Origin: Hygrophila difformis
Lineage: Eukaryota > Streptophyta > Magnoliopsida > Lamiales > Acanthaceae
NCBI GenBank assembly: GCA_030278955.1
Contig: JAOANR010000005.1
Span: 5,933,431 to 5,997,430 of the forward strand
Reading direction: 5' to 3'
DNA length: 64,000 nt
Part shown: positions 11,550 through 23,175 of the stretch, piece by piece
Numbering within the stretch: the first letter of the stretch is position 1
Layout: each line of letters opens with the position of its first letter
The notes under the pieces: model-generated
Database searches by the model: none
What the model saw: the letters and a program-made list of their open reading frames with translations, nothing else
Told to the model about the DNA's origin: nothing
Translations under genes and position numbers: made by a program

Positions 11550-11965
11550 AGAGGGTAAGTGCACTTGGCGTGAGCTCGTTGGGCCGCCCCCTCTTTTTGT
11601 GGCCAAAACGGCGCAAATGAGATTATGGTTTCGTGTTAGTAAGAGTCTATACTCCTAGATGTATCCGTATGGGTTATCTAGGGCTCCGGAGTGGTCTGTA
11701 TAGGGTCACTGCTTTCACATCCCTCGTGGGTACGAGTCCCAGAGGTGGGTTGATCTGAAAAGGCTTCGGCCCAGGATCGTTATTATTGCCGGCTTGTGGA
11801 CATAAGCGCCCAAGCGGATGTTGATCTGAAAAGGCTTCGGCCCAGGATCATTGATACCGACGGCTTGTGGACATAAGCGCCCAAGCGGGTAATTTGGATG
11901 TCCTCGATCAAAACAAACAATGGTAAAATAATGTGTTTGAGCTCTTGCGGGTTTAATTCCCCAAG
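11550..11965 (+). other. Structured hairpin cluster in B 5' LTR
   Basis: In order there are: AGAGGG (11550) pairing with CCCTCT (11589-11594); GCCAAAACGGC (11602-11612); a hairpin with stem CCTAGAT/ATCTAGG and loop GTATCCGTATGGGTT (11654-11682); two hairpins GCTTG/CAAGC with loop ACATAAGCG (11792-11815, 11863-11886); and a tRNA T-arm-like hairpin (11944-11965, loop TTTAATT). Counterparts in other families keep the loops and change the stems. Confidence 0.6.
11749..11890 (+). repeat. Tandem repeat, 2 x 71 bp, in B 5' LTR
   Basis: Two adjacent 71-bp units start GTTGATCTGAAAAGGCTTCG. Each ends in the ACATAAGCG hairpin. The 3' LTR has the same pair from about 21541. Confidence 0.85.
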
Positions 11966-12522
11966 AATGGTTATTCTCGATTAAAATGAATAATGGCAAT
12001 TTATTTGTGTGGCAAAGCATAAGAGGCTTCGGAAAAATTATTTTTACTCGTCCTCCTTTTAAATTAAAAATCCCACTTTTATATACTCTTCTGGAATTTT
12101 TAAAATTCGTTGTGCTATATATTAACTTACTCAGTACCGTTATACTGATAAGATACGCTGTCTCTATTTTTTTTTTCAGATGTGGAAGATTAGCGCATGA
12201 CATTTTACCATTTGGGATGGGAATTTCCGAAGACTTGTCGCATTTTATTTATTTTTAATTTATGCATTGGACTTAGACTCTGGTTTTGGCCGCCTGTTTT
12301 GGCCCTGTTTATTTTTGCTTCCGCACTGCTTATTATTATTACGTGTGTGATACTCTGATTAAACTACGGACTTATTTGAATGGTTTTTAAAACATTTTTA
12401 AGTTAATGATGCAACTTAAGCCTTAGCATCCTTTTAAATAAGCTCGATTTGATCGGGTCTTGTTTAGAAGGGTGTGGCGGTAGCATCCCGGCCTGGGTGA
12501 CCAAATCCGGGGTGTTACAAAG

Positions 12523-12534
12523 TGGTATCAGAGA
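12523..12534 (+). other. B primer binding site
   Basis: TGGTATCAGAGA lies three bases after the LTR end. It matches the tRNA-iMet-type PBS except at the last base (A for C). Confidence 0.85.
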
Positions 12535-12867
12535 CCGGTTTTATTTATTTTTAAAAGCTATTATTTTTTTTCGGCCCAATATAGAGGCCCAAAATATTAA
12601 ATATTATTTTTAAGCTTTTTAAATATTATTTCCATGGAAAGAAAGTTTATTTTAAAACTCATGGAAAAATATATCTCAAAAAAAAAAAAAATTCGACAAG
12701 TCTCAAATTGTTACTATTATTTTCGGGGGGATGCATTTGCATACATGCATTGTTTAAAATGTTCGCTGACTGTGTTAGATAACATTCTTATTCGGCTTGA
12801 CCTTGACTTAGGAGCGATAGCTTGAGGCTAATTTAACCTTGGTCTTAGATCTTGATCACATGTGCTT
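12535..12867 (+). other. B leader, gag deleted
   Basis: A/T-rich leader sequence runs straight into protease coding sequence at about 12868. The roughly 1.3 kb of gag present in family A is missing. No gene. Confidence 0.75.
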
Positions 12868-13595
12868 AGCGTACCTGTTAGTGTTTTGTTCGATTCGGGC
12901 GCAAGTTGCTCTTTAATTTCCACGAGGATTATATCTGCCTTAGATCTTCCAGCGTTAAATTAGGAATTCAATTACCATCGGGCAAGGTGATATCGTGTTC
13001 GAAACGATACAATGGAATCCCGATAGTAATCAAAAACCTAGAATTCTTCGCTAATCTAGTCGAGTTTGATCTTGGGGACTTCGACGTCATCTTAGGCATG
13101 GATTTTCTGACTCAATACAAAGCTGTTATTGAGTGCCAGAAGCAGAAGATTTCCTTAGCCAAGAGTCGGGGGAGGAAGTTTGTGTATTACATGCAGCCTC
13201 GAAAGAAAAACGCTAAGGTAGTGAATGCCTTGAGGTTCTACAATCTCATACGGAAGGGCTATCACTTATATGCATGCTATGTGCATAACCTCAGCGATGA
13301 GGGAAACAAGATCGACGAGATCCCAGTCATAAATGAATATCCTGACATTTTCCCAGAAGATATCCCAGGGATGCCACCTGAGCGAGAGGTTGAGTTCACG
13401 ATTGATCTGGTACCTGGAACCGAACCGGTATCCAAGGCACCTTATCGCATGGCGCCAGCAGAAATGAAAGAGCTGAAGGAACAACTAGAAGAGTTGTTAT
13501 CAAAGGGTTATATTCGACCGAGTACGTCACCTTGGGGAGCGCCAGTCCTATTCGTTAAAAAGAAGGACGGTGGCCTTCGGTTATGCATAGACTAA
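12868..13595 (+). pseudogene. B protease and start of RT (broken)
   Basis: The aspartic protease site DSGASCS begins at 12892. A short deletion near 12950 changes frame, and the coding sequence continues in the frame that is open from 12906 ([24 protein letters not shown]). The RT N-terminus follows ([39 protein letters not shown]). It ends at a TAA (13593-13595) in place of the tyrosine codon of the DYRGLN motif. Confidence 0.85.
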
Positions 13596-14087
13596 AGAGG
13601 TCTTAATCAGGTAACGATTAAGAACAAATACCCGCTACCCAGGATCGAAGACCTTTTCGATCAACTGAGAGGAGCTTCGGTATTTTCCAAGATCGACCTG
13701 AGATCGGGATACCACCAACTGCGCATAGCCGAGAAGGATATACCGAAGACAGTGTTTCGTACGAGATATGGGCACTACGAATTCACCGTAATGTCCTTTG
13801 GTCTCACAAACGCTCCCGCAGTATTCATGAACCTCATGAATAGTGTTTTCCGAGAGTTTCTAGACTCTTGTGTCGTCGTATTCATCGATGACATTCTAGT
13901 TTACTCAAGGGACGATAAGGAGCATACGAAACACTTGCATCAAGTACTCGGAACTCTGAGGAGAAATCAGCTATACGCAAAACTGTCGAAATGTGAGTTT
14001 TGGATGAAGGAAGTCGCATTTTTGGGGCACATAGTATCGGCTAAGGGAGTGTCGGTTGACCCGGAAAAAAATATCGGCAGTGATTGA
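13596..14087 (+). pseudogene. B reverse transcriptase core (broken)
   Basis: This continues in the same frame after the stop. It has [31 protein letters not shown] and the catalytic FIDD at 13881-13892. An extra A in the A-run at 14064-14070 shifts the frame; coding continues in the next entry. The first ATG in this stretch is at 13752. Confidence 0.85.
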
Positions 14088-15385
14088 TTGGCCGGCACCG
14101 ACAAGTCAGACAGAAGTAAGAAGCTTTCTTGGACTAGCCGGATACTACAGAAGATTTGTGAAAGATTTCTCCAAGATTGCAAGGCCAATGACCCAACTGC
14201 TGAAGAAGGGGTTAAAGTTCGAATGGACTACAGAGTGCGAAAAGTCTTTCCATGAACTCAAGAAAAGACTTACAACAGCGCCAGTCCTGATACTTCCATC
14301 AGAAACGGAAGATTTTGAAGTGTACAGTGACGCTTCAAAAGAAGGACTCGGGTGTGTACTTATGCAAAACCAGAGGGTTATTTCCTACGCATCGCGACAA
14401 CTCAAGCCGCATGAGGAGAATTATCCGACGCACGATCTAGAATTAGCCGCGGTGGTGTTCGCTCTCAAGATTTGGCGACACTACTTATACGGACGAACGT
14501 GTCGGATGTTCACGGACCACAAGAGCCTCAAGTACATATTTACTCAAAAGGAGTTAAATATGAGGCAACGGAGATGGCTTGAGTTAATCAAAGACTACGA
14601 CCTGGATATAGCCTATCACGAAGGAAAGGCAAACGTCGTGGCAGACGCATTGAGCCGAAAGGCGAAGCACACGACAAACACTCTTATTTTACCGTCAGGA
14701 CTATATATGGACTTAGCAAGGTTGGAAACTGAACTAGTCCATTATGGGACTGTGGTGGAAAGGGTGAATGCCGTGACGATTGAATCTACCGTATTTGACG
14801 AGATTCTAGCAGCTCAGCCGGATGATGAGAATCTCAAGAGGATCAAGGAGAAGATGGATGAGGGAAAAGCGGTAGGATTCACAGTCCACGATGACGGGAG
14901 TATTCGCTTTAAAGGGAGGTGGTGCGTTCCTCACAAGTGTGAGGAATTGAAGCAAAAATTGATGGAAGAAGGCCACAGTGCGCCTTATTCGGTACACCCT
15001 GGTGGTGATAAGCTGTACAAAGATTTGAAGAAAATCTATTGGTGGCCGAGAATGAAGAAAGATGTTGCGGATTTTGTGGCTAAATGCATAACTTGCCAAA
15101 AGGTAAAGGCAGTACGGCAAAAGCCATTGGGATTGGTGAGACCGTTGGAGGTCCCAAGTTGGAAATGGGATAGTATTTCCATGGACTTTGTCTCGGGCTT
15201 ACCAAGATCCCCTCGAGGGATGAACAAAATTTGGGTAATAGTTGATCGATTAACAAAGACTGCCATCTTTATACCAATGAAAGACAATTGGTCGATGGAT
15301 CAACTAGCCAAGGCATATATCGATAATGTGGTTCGAAGGCACGGAGTGCCACATGATATTATTTCGGACCGAGACAGTAGATTTG
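14056..15385 (+). pseudogene. B RNase H and integrase N-half, cut by C1
   Basis: The frame has the RT thumb ([20 protein letters not shown]), RNase H ([25 protein letters not shown]) and the integrase HHCC and first D ([25 protein letters not shown]). It breaks at ISDRDSRFV, where C1 is inserted. Removing C1 and one target copy restores frame with the part at 18553, so C1 was not selected by a frame change. Confidence 0.88.
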
Positions 15386-15712
15386 TGTAACACCCCGGAT
15401 TTGGTAACCCAGGCCGGGATGCCACCGCCACACCTCCCTAGCAAGACACGGTTTCTCCGAGCTCACTAAAGAGATGCAAGGCTATGGTTTTTCAGAATTT
15501 AAAACATTCAAACAGCCCATTAAAAATAATACATCAGAGTTGCAGCGGAAATTTTAATTTGTGCAGCGGAAATAAAGTATAAGGGCCGACATGGCCAAAA
15601 CACGGGTTAAACAGGCCCGTTCATGCAAGTCGTAATTAAATGCAGGGATTTAAAATAAAGATTTCCCCTAATGTTCCCATGTATGCATATGACGATGCAT
15701 ATTCTTCGTACT

Positions 15713-17364
15713 CTGTAGAAAAAAGGAGATATATGGTTTGGGTCAGCAAAAACGCGCTGAGTAAGTTAACACATAGCATGGGTTAGGGGTTTCAAAGCCT
15801 TTAATTAATTTTAGTAAAAACATTTCTTGTAGGTAATGATTTGCAAGGCATAACTAAATAAATACTTAAAAGTATTAGATATTTTGTTCTCTCGTTACAT
15901 AACCATTTCAACAATATTTTGTATAGCCGGCAATCCGGCGGCCGCAGCCAATTTCAAAAGTATCATTTAGCCGGTGATCCGGCGGCCTCAGCCAATATCA
16001 ATAGTATCATTTCTCAGAATATTTTCGTTTCTTTTATAGTTCACCATTCACCAGGGCTCTTGTGACCGCAATCCTCATAACCAATATTTTCCCGCAGGAA
16101 ATCATACAATCGCCCTTGGGGAATCTAACCCGCAAGAACTCAAATACATCATTGGGAATCAAACCCGCATGAATCATATTGATAACGTCAAACTTGGTCA
16201 CAAGTCCCCAATGTTTCTAAAGAATTCTTTTACAGAAAATGTTTTTATTTGGTGTAACGGGATTTTTCAAAAGTATAGATATATCGTAATTCAACGTTTC
16301 GATCGTTGTTTAAAAGATTTCAAAAATCGATCGATGTCACAGTTTACGCCTTTTTGGTTTAAAAATCCATTTCTTAGGCGATTGTTTTGAAATTTGTACA
16401 GTAGCTCAAAAACATCCCAACAAACAACTTTCGTGTTTTAAGTTTTTCGGAAAAACGATGTGAAGCATGTCAAAAATCGAGTTTTTTTCAGAAACAAAAA
16501 GCTGTCAGAATTCAGGTTTGACGACGTTAAAAGATTCGACTTTTTATCATATCAAATGGACTTCAAAAATTCTGAAATTTTACAGAGACATACTAGACAT
16601 GATTTTCAACAACTTTTGTTTAGATCATGAAGATTGGTTCGGGCTAGAAATGATAGGAATAAGCTCATCAAGATCGGTTATGAAATCTGTCATCCTTTGA
16701 CAATTCTTAAAAACGCAGAATATGTTCGATACGATTTGCGGTATCAAAACTTGATGAAAATCTTTGAAATTTTTACACAATATAGATTAAGATCTTTGGA
16801 TCAAAATCTTAGTTTTGAGTTTTCAGGTTTGAACACTCGAAGTAATAGAAATATGCTCATCAAGTTCGGTTAAGAAATCTGTCAAGGTTCTTGACATCGG
16901 TACTAACGCAGATCGGATCGGCTCAGATTCGGAGGCTCAAATCTCAACGAAAAATTCTAAAAACTTACAGTAATATTCCAAACTCATAGATCTACAACTC
17001 TTATGTTCAACACCAATCCTAGATCGGCCTAGATCCATGGTCAAAATGGCTAATAAGATTGAGAGTGAAATCTGTCCAAAGTTCTAAGATCCAGATTTAA
17101 TGCTCTTCGGTTTTTGGGTCGGATCAGGTTTCAAAACATCATGAAAAATTTTGAAATTTTTACAGAAGCTAAATCAAAGTCTTAGGAACACTTTTCATGT
17201 TTTGAGTTTTATTGTTTGAGCAGCTTTAGAGGTTCGAAAAATTCATACGAAAACGCTGCGTTGAGGGTTTCTCTTGTTGACAGATTTTTATTAATTTTCT
17301 TGAGTTGAATCTCTATGTTTGGTTGCATTTTAAGTCACCCAAAACCATAGTAAGGTTAACTTAC
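15713..17364 (-). other. Putative leader intron in C1
   Basis: On the minus strand the donor is CACT|GTAAGTTAAC (GT at 17364-17363) and the acceptor is TTCTACAG (ending 15713), with CTGAC in a CAGCG/TGCTG hairpin just upstream. This matches the arrangement in C2. Confidence 0.5.
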
Positions 17365-18392
17365 AGTGGGGATGATGTTTAGGAAGTCACGGGGTCGTCC
17401 GGAATCCACGGGATGTCACGAACGAATCTCTTCCACCCGATTTATTCTTCCCTTGGCAACAATCCAAAGCCTGCAATCCTTGATCTACACACTTCCTTGG
17501 TTGGATTTGGTTGCCGGAAACTCGTCGGAAAGTCGCCGGAAGTTCGTCGGAAGAGTGTTTGGCTTTGGGAGAGTTTTGGGAGAGTTTTGGGGTGAATGAT
17601 TGATGAGAATGGCTGACAAATGGGGATATGATTGATTACATAATGTCCAAAAGATGCCACACTCGTGATAGATCAAGATTCCCACCTTTGGGACCCAAAA
17701 AATGGCAAAAAGTCGCCAAAAATGCATAATGCCCGACTGCTACAGTAGCTGCTACAGTAACTTTTTTTTTTTTTTTTTTTAATTTTTTTTTTTTTTATAT
17801 ATATATATTAAGATTCTTATCTTAAAAAAAATCATAATGTGGGAATTTTTGTGATCTTGTAAGTCATACATAGCTTCAAAAAGGAATATATTCTTTATTT
17901 GAAAATGACAAGATATGATTAATATTCCACCCTACAATTTCAAACCATAGTCAAATTATTCCCAATTATATTATGGCATTCTAGAATAATCCCATAATAA
18001 AAAAAAATATATGGGTAGAATGATTAATCAAGAATATATAGAAAATAGATAATTCTCATTATAATTTAAACATGTAAATATATACATGTATATACATGTG
18101 TACATGTTTGGAAAGATTATTTCAAGACCAAGGTATATATGTGTATATAAACTTGTATATGGATTTAAAATATTCTATGAACCATATACTTATTACACTT
18201 GATATTGAAATCCATTTATTTATTTGAAAAGACAAATATATATAATTTTTCAAAGTATGTTTTGTAGAAAATAATATACTAATCTTTAAGCACATATTTG
18301 AACATATAAATATATATAGATTTGATTAAAAATCTACTTAGTGAATTGATCAAAATATATATATTCATACATATATATCGGGCAATTTCTAT

Positions 18393-18439
18393 GGTATTAC
18401 AATCTACCCTCCTTAAGAATCAACTTCGTCCTCGAAGTT
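18393..18439 (-). other. Internal (fossil) hairpin-PPT module in C1
   Basis: On the minus strand AACTTCGAGGACGAAGTT (18422-18439) is followed by TTAAGGAGGGTAGAT and TGTAATACC. In A, B and C2 this is the true LTR start; here it lies about 150 bp inside the LTR. Confidence 0.75.
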
Positions 18440-18552
18440 GTGTTTCGGCTTTTCTCGCGCTAAGGGTTAGGGTCCTTTTGTTTACTTGGGATACAAACTA
18501 TCCGGGTTTCAAAAATAAATGCTTATGCATTCTTACGGGGTATTACAATTTG

Positions 18553-19397
18553 TCTCAAATTTTTGGACAAAATTACAAGAAGCCTTGGGAACCCACATCA
18601 AGATGAGCACAGCCTTTCATCCGATGACCGACGGTCAGACTGAGCGGACAATTCAAACGCTTGAGGATATGCTTAGAGCGTGTGCACTTGAATTCAAGGG
18701 AAGTTGGGAGAACCGCTTACCGCTAATTGAATTCTCGTATAACAACAGTTACCATGCTAGTATTGGCATGGCACCGTTCGAAGCTCTCTATGGACGCAAG
18801 TGTCGCAGTCCGCTATGCTGGACAAAGGATGAAAATTCTGTAGTTGTTGGACCTCAGCTCATTGAAGATATGAGTAAACAGATCCAGATTGTCCAACAAA
18901 AGATGAAGGCCGCGCAAGATCGTCAAAAGAGCTATGCCGATACGAGGCGACAAGAGTTGGAATTCCAAGTGGGAGACAAGGTTATGCTAAAGGTGTCACC
19001 CATGAATGGGGTGATGCGGTTTGGCAAACGAGGGAAGCTGAGTCCTCGTTACATTGGTCCATACGAGATTTTAGACCGTGTAGGTACCTTGGCCTACCGA
19101 TTAGCTCTTCCACCGGAATTATCACGGGTGCACAACGTGTTTCATGTTTCTCAGCTGAAGAAATATATGCACGATCCAACTCACGTCCTGCAAACTGATG
19201 TGATTGAGCTGGACGATGATCTGACGTATGAGGAGTATCCGATCGAGATACTGGACGTCAAAGAAAGAGTCACAAGAAACAAAACCGTGAGAATGGTAAA
19301 GGTACTATGGTCTAATCATGGTACCGAAGAAGCGACGTGGGAGTTGGAATCGGATATGAAGCAGAAGTATCCCAACCTTTTTCAACGCGACTCGTGA
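18553..19397 (+). pseudogene. B integrase C-half and chromodomain
   Basis: The coding sequence resumes after C1. It holds the integrase core from [16 protein letters not shown] (catalytic E) through the C-terminal domain ([21 protein letters not shown]) to the chromodomain ([33 protein letters not shown]). The TGA at 19395-19397 lies just before hairpin 1. The upstream ATG at 18519 is inside C1 and is not a native start. Confidence 0.88.
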
Positions 19398-19398
19398 G

Positions 19399-19438
19399 CA
19401 GTTATGGGGACATAACTGTAGTTCTAAGGGGGGGAGGA
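19399..19438 (+). other. B hairpin 1 and polypurine tract 1
   Basis: CAGTTATGGGGACATAACTG is followed by AAGGGGGGGAGGA and then TGTGATACCCC (19439). The layout is as in A, although B used tract 2 as its LTR edge. Confidence 0.7.
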
Positions 19439-19572
19439 TGTGATACCCCGCAGAGAGTCGTCACGCGCCGAGGTAAGAATTTAATTTTCAAACCTCAAAT
19501 ATTTTATGCGTGTCAATTATTGCATGCATTACTATTAGTCTGAGTGCATTACTATTAGTCCGAGTGCGACCC

Positions 19573-19610
19573 AACTTCGAGGACGAAGTTGATTTCTAAG
19601 GAGGGTAGAC
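19573..19610 (+). other. B hairpin 2 and polypurine tract 2
   Basis: AACTTCGAGGACGAAGTT and AAGGAGGGTAGAC directly precede the 3' LTR (19611). The 5' LTR edge at 9819, fixed by the target duplication, confirms this tract as the one used. Confidence 0.88.
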
Positions 19611-22311
19611 TGTAATACCCGAGGAATCAACATCGAATTTTAAAATCCGAAAGTTAAGAAATTTCGATTTATTTATCGAAATCGAATTAATTCCGAGAGA
19701 ACGGAATTAAATATTTCGGATAATCGCGACTCGGGATAGATGTATCGAATTATCCCAACAATCTCGGATAATTCATATTATGATTTTTAAAAGATTAAAA
19801 TCATAATATTATTTATAAAAAAAATGAAAAAAACGCGAGCAGGTGGCCGCGCGGTGCGCGCCACCAGCACGCCACCCTGCTGTTATGAACAAAGTCATAA
19901 CGCCCATGCGTTTCTTGCCATGAATTCGGTGGTGGGCGATTCCAAACGACTCCAAATTGAATTTCAAGCATTGAGGGACGTTGTGGGGTGCTTGACAATG
20001 ATTATTGGGTGCATTAAGACCCCAACAAATCAGTTATGAGGCTATATGATCACTTGAGGGAATCCTATGAAGTCATGTGGAGTAGTGGGGGTTTTGGATG
20101 AGGGTTGAGGGAGTTAAGTCAGGGGTTATGGAGCTAAATTCATCCCCTCACATCCCTAGCATCCTATGACAGTCATTGGGCTATTCCTCACCTCTATATA
20201 TACCCTAGTCATGCCTCCATTCCACCCATTTGCACTTAAGAAGTTTCATAGTGAGAGTGGTGAGAGTTCTTGAGTTGTGCTTCACTTGGCAGAGAGTTGG
20301 ACGTGTTCAAGTAATCCAATCCATTCTTCTAAGGTTAGGTAAGAGTTCTACTTCATTCCATTGGTTTTAGATTCGAGTTTGTTTCCCTAGAACTAAGAAT
20401 TCTTTCGACAACTCCAAAATAGATTCAATCGGAGGGAGGTGTTGATTCGTGGGGCTGTTCCGGACGATCTCGGGGATTCTACCAAGGGGAATTTCGATCC
20501 TAAACTCATCTCAAGTAAGTTAGTATTGTGCACGTCGATTTCTAGAGGTTTTGGTTGAGTATAACTCGAGATATTGGATCATCTCTCTTTCTTACAAAAT
20601 CTGCCAAATAGGGTTTTCCTATGACCAATTTTATTGTTCTGTGATTTCGACCATGATCCAATCGTTTCTAGAAAATCTTTCCAAAATGAAAAATGTTCCT
20701 AACATCCTAAATATGCTCTCTGTAAAGTTTTATAATTTTTGGACATGATTTGGTCATCGAAAGTTCATCTGGTATTTTCTGCTGAAACTGTGACAGATTA
20801 GTGCTTTCATGAACTTCGGTTTTGTTGTGTATATTTCATTGTCCTATAGTTGTTATCAGTGGTCAAACTCTTCATCAAACTTGTTCCATTATGTGTCTAG
20901 ATCATCCCTGTAAAATTTCATGATTTTTGGAGAATGTATAGAATTGATATGAATTTTTAAATGGACTGTGGTCGGATGAACAGTAGAGTTTTAACTCCTT
21001 AAGAAAGTTGGTTCTGAAATGATTTTTTTTTTGGCCACTTAGAGTCCGATTTTGAAGAAGCCTATTTCTATGAAAAATGCTTATTTTGATGTTTCCTAGC
21101 CACTGTAATATTTCCAGAATTTTTAAAATTATTTTACTGCATTTTTAAAGGCGATTTCAGAAACTGCTACAATGTCACTTTTGGTCGGTTAATGCTATTT
21201 TGAATATTCGATGAACTAAGAGTCGATTGTTACTCGTTTTTGGATATATATGAAATCTGGATATGTGGAGATATTATGAAATGATAAAAATGTGGTTTTG
21301 AAACTTTGTAAGTTTTGATCGAGTGGGATGCCCAATGTTTTAGAGGGTAAGTGCACTTGGCGTGAGCTCGTTGGGCCGCCCCCTCTTTTTGTGGCCAAAA
21401 CGGCGCAAATGAGATTATGGTTTCGTGTTAGTAAGAGTCTATACTCCTAGATGTATCCGTATGGGTTATCTAGGGCTCCGGAGTGGTCTGTATAGGGTCA
21501 CTGCTTTCACATCCCTCGTGGGTACGAGTCCCAGAGGTGGGTTGATCTGAAAAGGCTTCGGCCCAGGATCGTTATTATTGCCGGCTTGTGGACATAAGCG
21601 CCCATGCGGATGTTGATCTGAAAAGGCTTCGGCCCAGGATCATTGATACCGACGGCTTGTGGACATAAGCGCCCAAGCGGGTAATTTGGATGTCCTCGAT
21701 CAAAACAAACAATGGTAAAATAATGTGTTTGAGCTCTTGCGGGTTTAATTCCCCAAGAATGGTTATTCTCGATTAAAATGAATAATGGCAATTTATTTGT
21801 GTGGCAAAGCGTAAGAGGCTTCGGAAAAATTATTTTTACTCGTCCTCCTTTTAAATTAAAAATCCCACTTTTATATACTCTTCTGGAATTTTTAAAATTC
21901 GTTGTGCTATATATTAACTTACTCAGTACCGTTGTACTGATAAGATACGCTGTCTCTATTTTTTTTTTCAGATGTGGAAGATTAGCGCATGGCATTTTAC
22001 CATTTGGGATGGGAATTTCCGAAGACTTGTCGCATTTTATTTATTTTTAATTTATGCATTGGACTTAGACTCTGGTTTTGGCCGCCTGTTTTGGCCCTGT
22101 TTATTTTTGCTTCCGCACTGCTTATTATTATTACGTGTGTGATACTCTGATTAAACTACGGACTTATTTGAATGGTTTTTAAAACATTTTTAAGTTAATG
22201 ATGCAACTTAAGCCTTAGCATCCTTTTAAATAAGCTCGATTTGATCGGGTCTTGTTTAGAAGGGTGTGGCGGTAGCATCCCGGTCTGGGTGACCAAATCC
22301 GGGGTGTTACA
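19611..22311 (+). repeat. B 3' LTR
   Basis: It is the same length as the 5' LTR (2701 bp) with about a dozen single-base differences that I noticed, including the TATA change. It contains the same donor (GT at 20515), acceptor (AG at 21970-21971), 71-bp repeats and hairpins. It is followed by GTGTT (22312-22316), the right target copy. No gene. Confidence 0.95.
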
Positions 22312-22316
22312 GTGTT
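22312..22316. repeat. Target site duplication of B, right copy
   Basis: GTGTT matches 9814-9818. Confidence 0.9.
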
Positions 22317-23175
22317 TCCTTAATGTCTCTAGCACCTGATGCAAGTGTTGCTCATGTTCTTCATTGCTCTTTGAATAGATCAAGATGTCGTCGATGAAAA
22401 TGACTACACATTGATCTAACAATTCTCGAAACACATCATTCATGAGATTCATGAATACTGCTGGGGCATTTGTTAGCCCAAAGGACATCACTGTAAATTC
22501 GTAATGTCCATAACGTGTCCTGAAAGCAGTTTTCGGAATATCCTTTTCAGCGATTCGCAGTTGATTATAACCGGATCGCAAATCTATCTTGGAGAATACC
22601 GTTGCACCTTTAAGTTGATCGAAAAGGTCATCAATCCTAGGTAACGGGTATTTGTTTTTAACCGTTACCTGATTTAAACCTCTATAATCGATACAAAGAC
22701 GTAACCCTCCATCTTTCTTCTTGACGAATAAGACTGGTGCTCCCCACGGCGACGTGCTAGGTCGTATATACCCCTTTTGTAATAATTCCTCAAGTTGCTC
22801 CTTGAGTTCATTCATTTCTAGGGTTGCCATGCGATAAGGAGCTTTTGATATAGGTTCTGTTCCGGGAAGTAGATCGATTGTAAACTCGACTTCACGTTCT
22901 GGAGGCATTCCAGGAATTTCTTCTGGGAATACATCTGGATACTCCCTCACTACTGGAATGTCATCAATTTTATTCTCCTTTAACTTGAGGTTATGGATAT
23001 AGCATGCATAAAGCATATATCCTTTCTGCATAAGACTATAAAATTTTAAGGCATTTACTACCTTAGTCTTACGTTTGGGGAGTTGGACATAGTAGTTGAC
23101 CTTTTTGCCTCTCGTCTTAGACAGTGTAATTTTGTGTTTCTGACACTCAATTACAGCTTTATATTGGGTAGCCAA
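22317..23175 (-). pseudogene. A2 protease end and RT (cut by B)
   Basis: On the minus strand it encodes the end of the protease region ([12 protein letters not shown]) and RT with YRGLN, SGYNQ (shared with A1) and [10 protein letters not shown]. It is interrupted at the sequence encoding LETLRKH, where B inserted. It is out of frame with the preceding gag-protease part because one base is missing in GGGTAGCC (compare GGGTAAGCC in A3). Confidence 0.88.

Larger units (their letters stand above)
10723..12179 (+). other. Putative leader intron in B 5' LTR
   Basis: The donor is CAA|GTAAGTTA (GT at 10723). The acceptor is a run of T then CAG (AG at 12178-12179). A branch-point-like CTGAT with its A at 12148 lies 31 nt upstream of the acceptor, inside a hairpin (CAGTA/TACTG). 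The same arrangement occurs in the A, C and D LTRs. Splicing is inferred from sequence only. Confidence 0.55.
9819..12519 (+). repeat. B 5' LTR
   Basis: It begins TGTAATACCCGAGG and ends CCGGGGTGTTACA. It holds a GC-rich patch near 10044-10090 (GGTGCGCGCCACC), a TATA box at 10403, a splice-like donor at 10723 and acceptor at 12179, and a cluster of hairpins at 11550-11965. Open frames on both strands here are short and overlap structured repeats; I see no gene. Confidence 0.95.
15386..18547 (-). mobile_element. C1, solo LTR (minus) inserted in B integrase
   Basis: This 3162-bp unit has ends TGTAACACCCC and GGGGTATTACA and a perfect duplication ATTTG (15381-15385 and 18548-18552). No PBS or coding sequence is present, so it is a solo LTR. 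Its first ~150 bp (minus sense) contain a hairpin-plus-polypurine module and a second LTR-like start (18393-18439), which shows that this LTR began at the outer module. U3 resembles family A, while R-U5 resembles C2, so the LTR is a mosaic. A poly-T run lies at 17761-17786. Confidence 0.88.
9819..22311 (+). mobile_element. Element B, Tekay-type Ty3/gypsy, inserted in A2
   Basis: B has two LTRs of equal length (2701 bp each, 9819-12519 and 19611-22311), a PBS, a pol with decayed ends, and a perfect 5-bp duplication GTGTT. Gag is missing. The two LTRs differ at roughly a dozen sites that I could count by eye, so the insertion is recent. It is younger than A2, which it splits, and older than solo LTR C1 inside it. 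Its pol has a stop, a frameshift and the C1 insertion, so it cannot move on its own. Confidence 0.94.

Noticed and set aside
11715..12203. 162-codon minus-strand open frame in the B LTRs, also at 21507-21995
   Set aside because: It is present in both LTRs only because they are copies. It runs antisense through hairpins, 71-bp repeats and the acceptor, with no domain and no coding-like composition.
17761..17820. Poly-T/AT run as a poly(A) tail of a LINE or SINE
   Set aside because: It lies within the U3 of C1, is shared in position with A-runs in C2, and has no flanking duplication.
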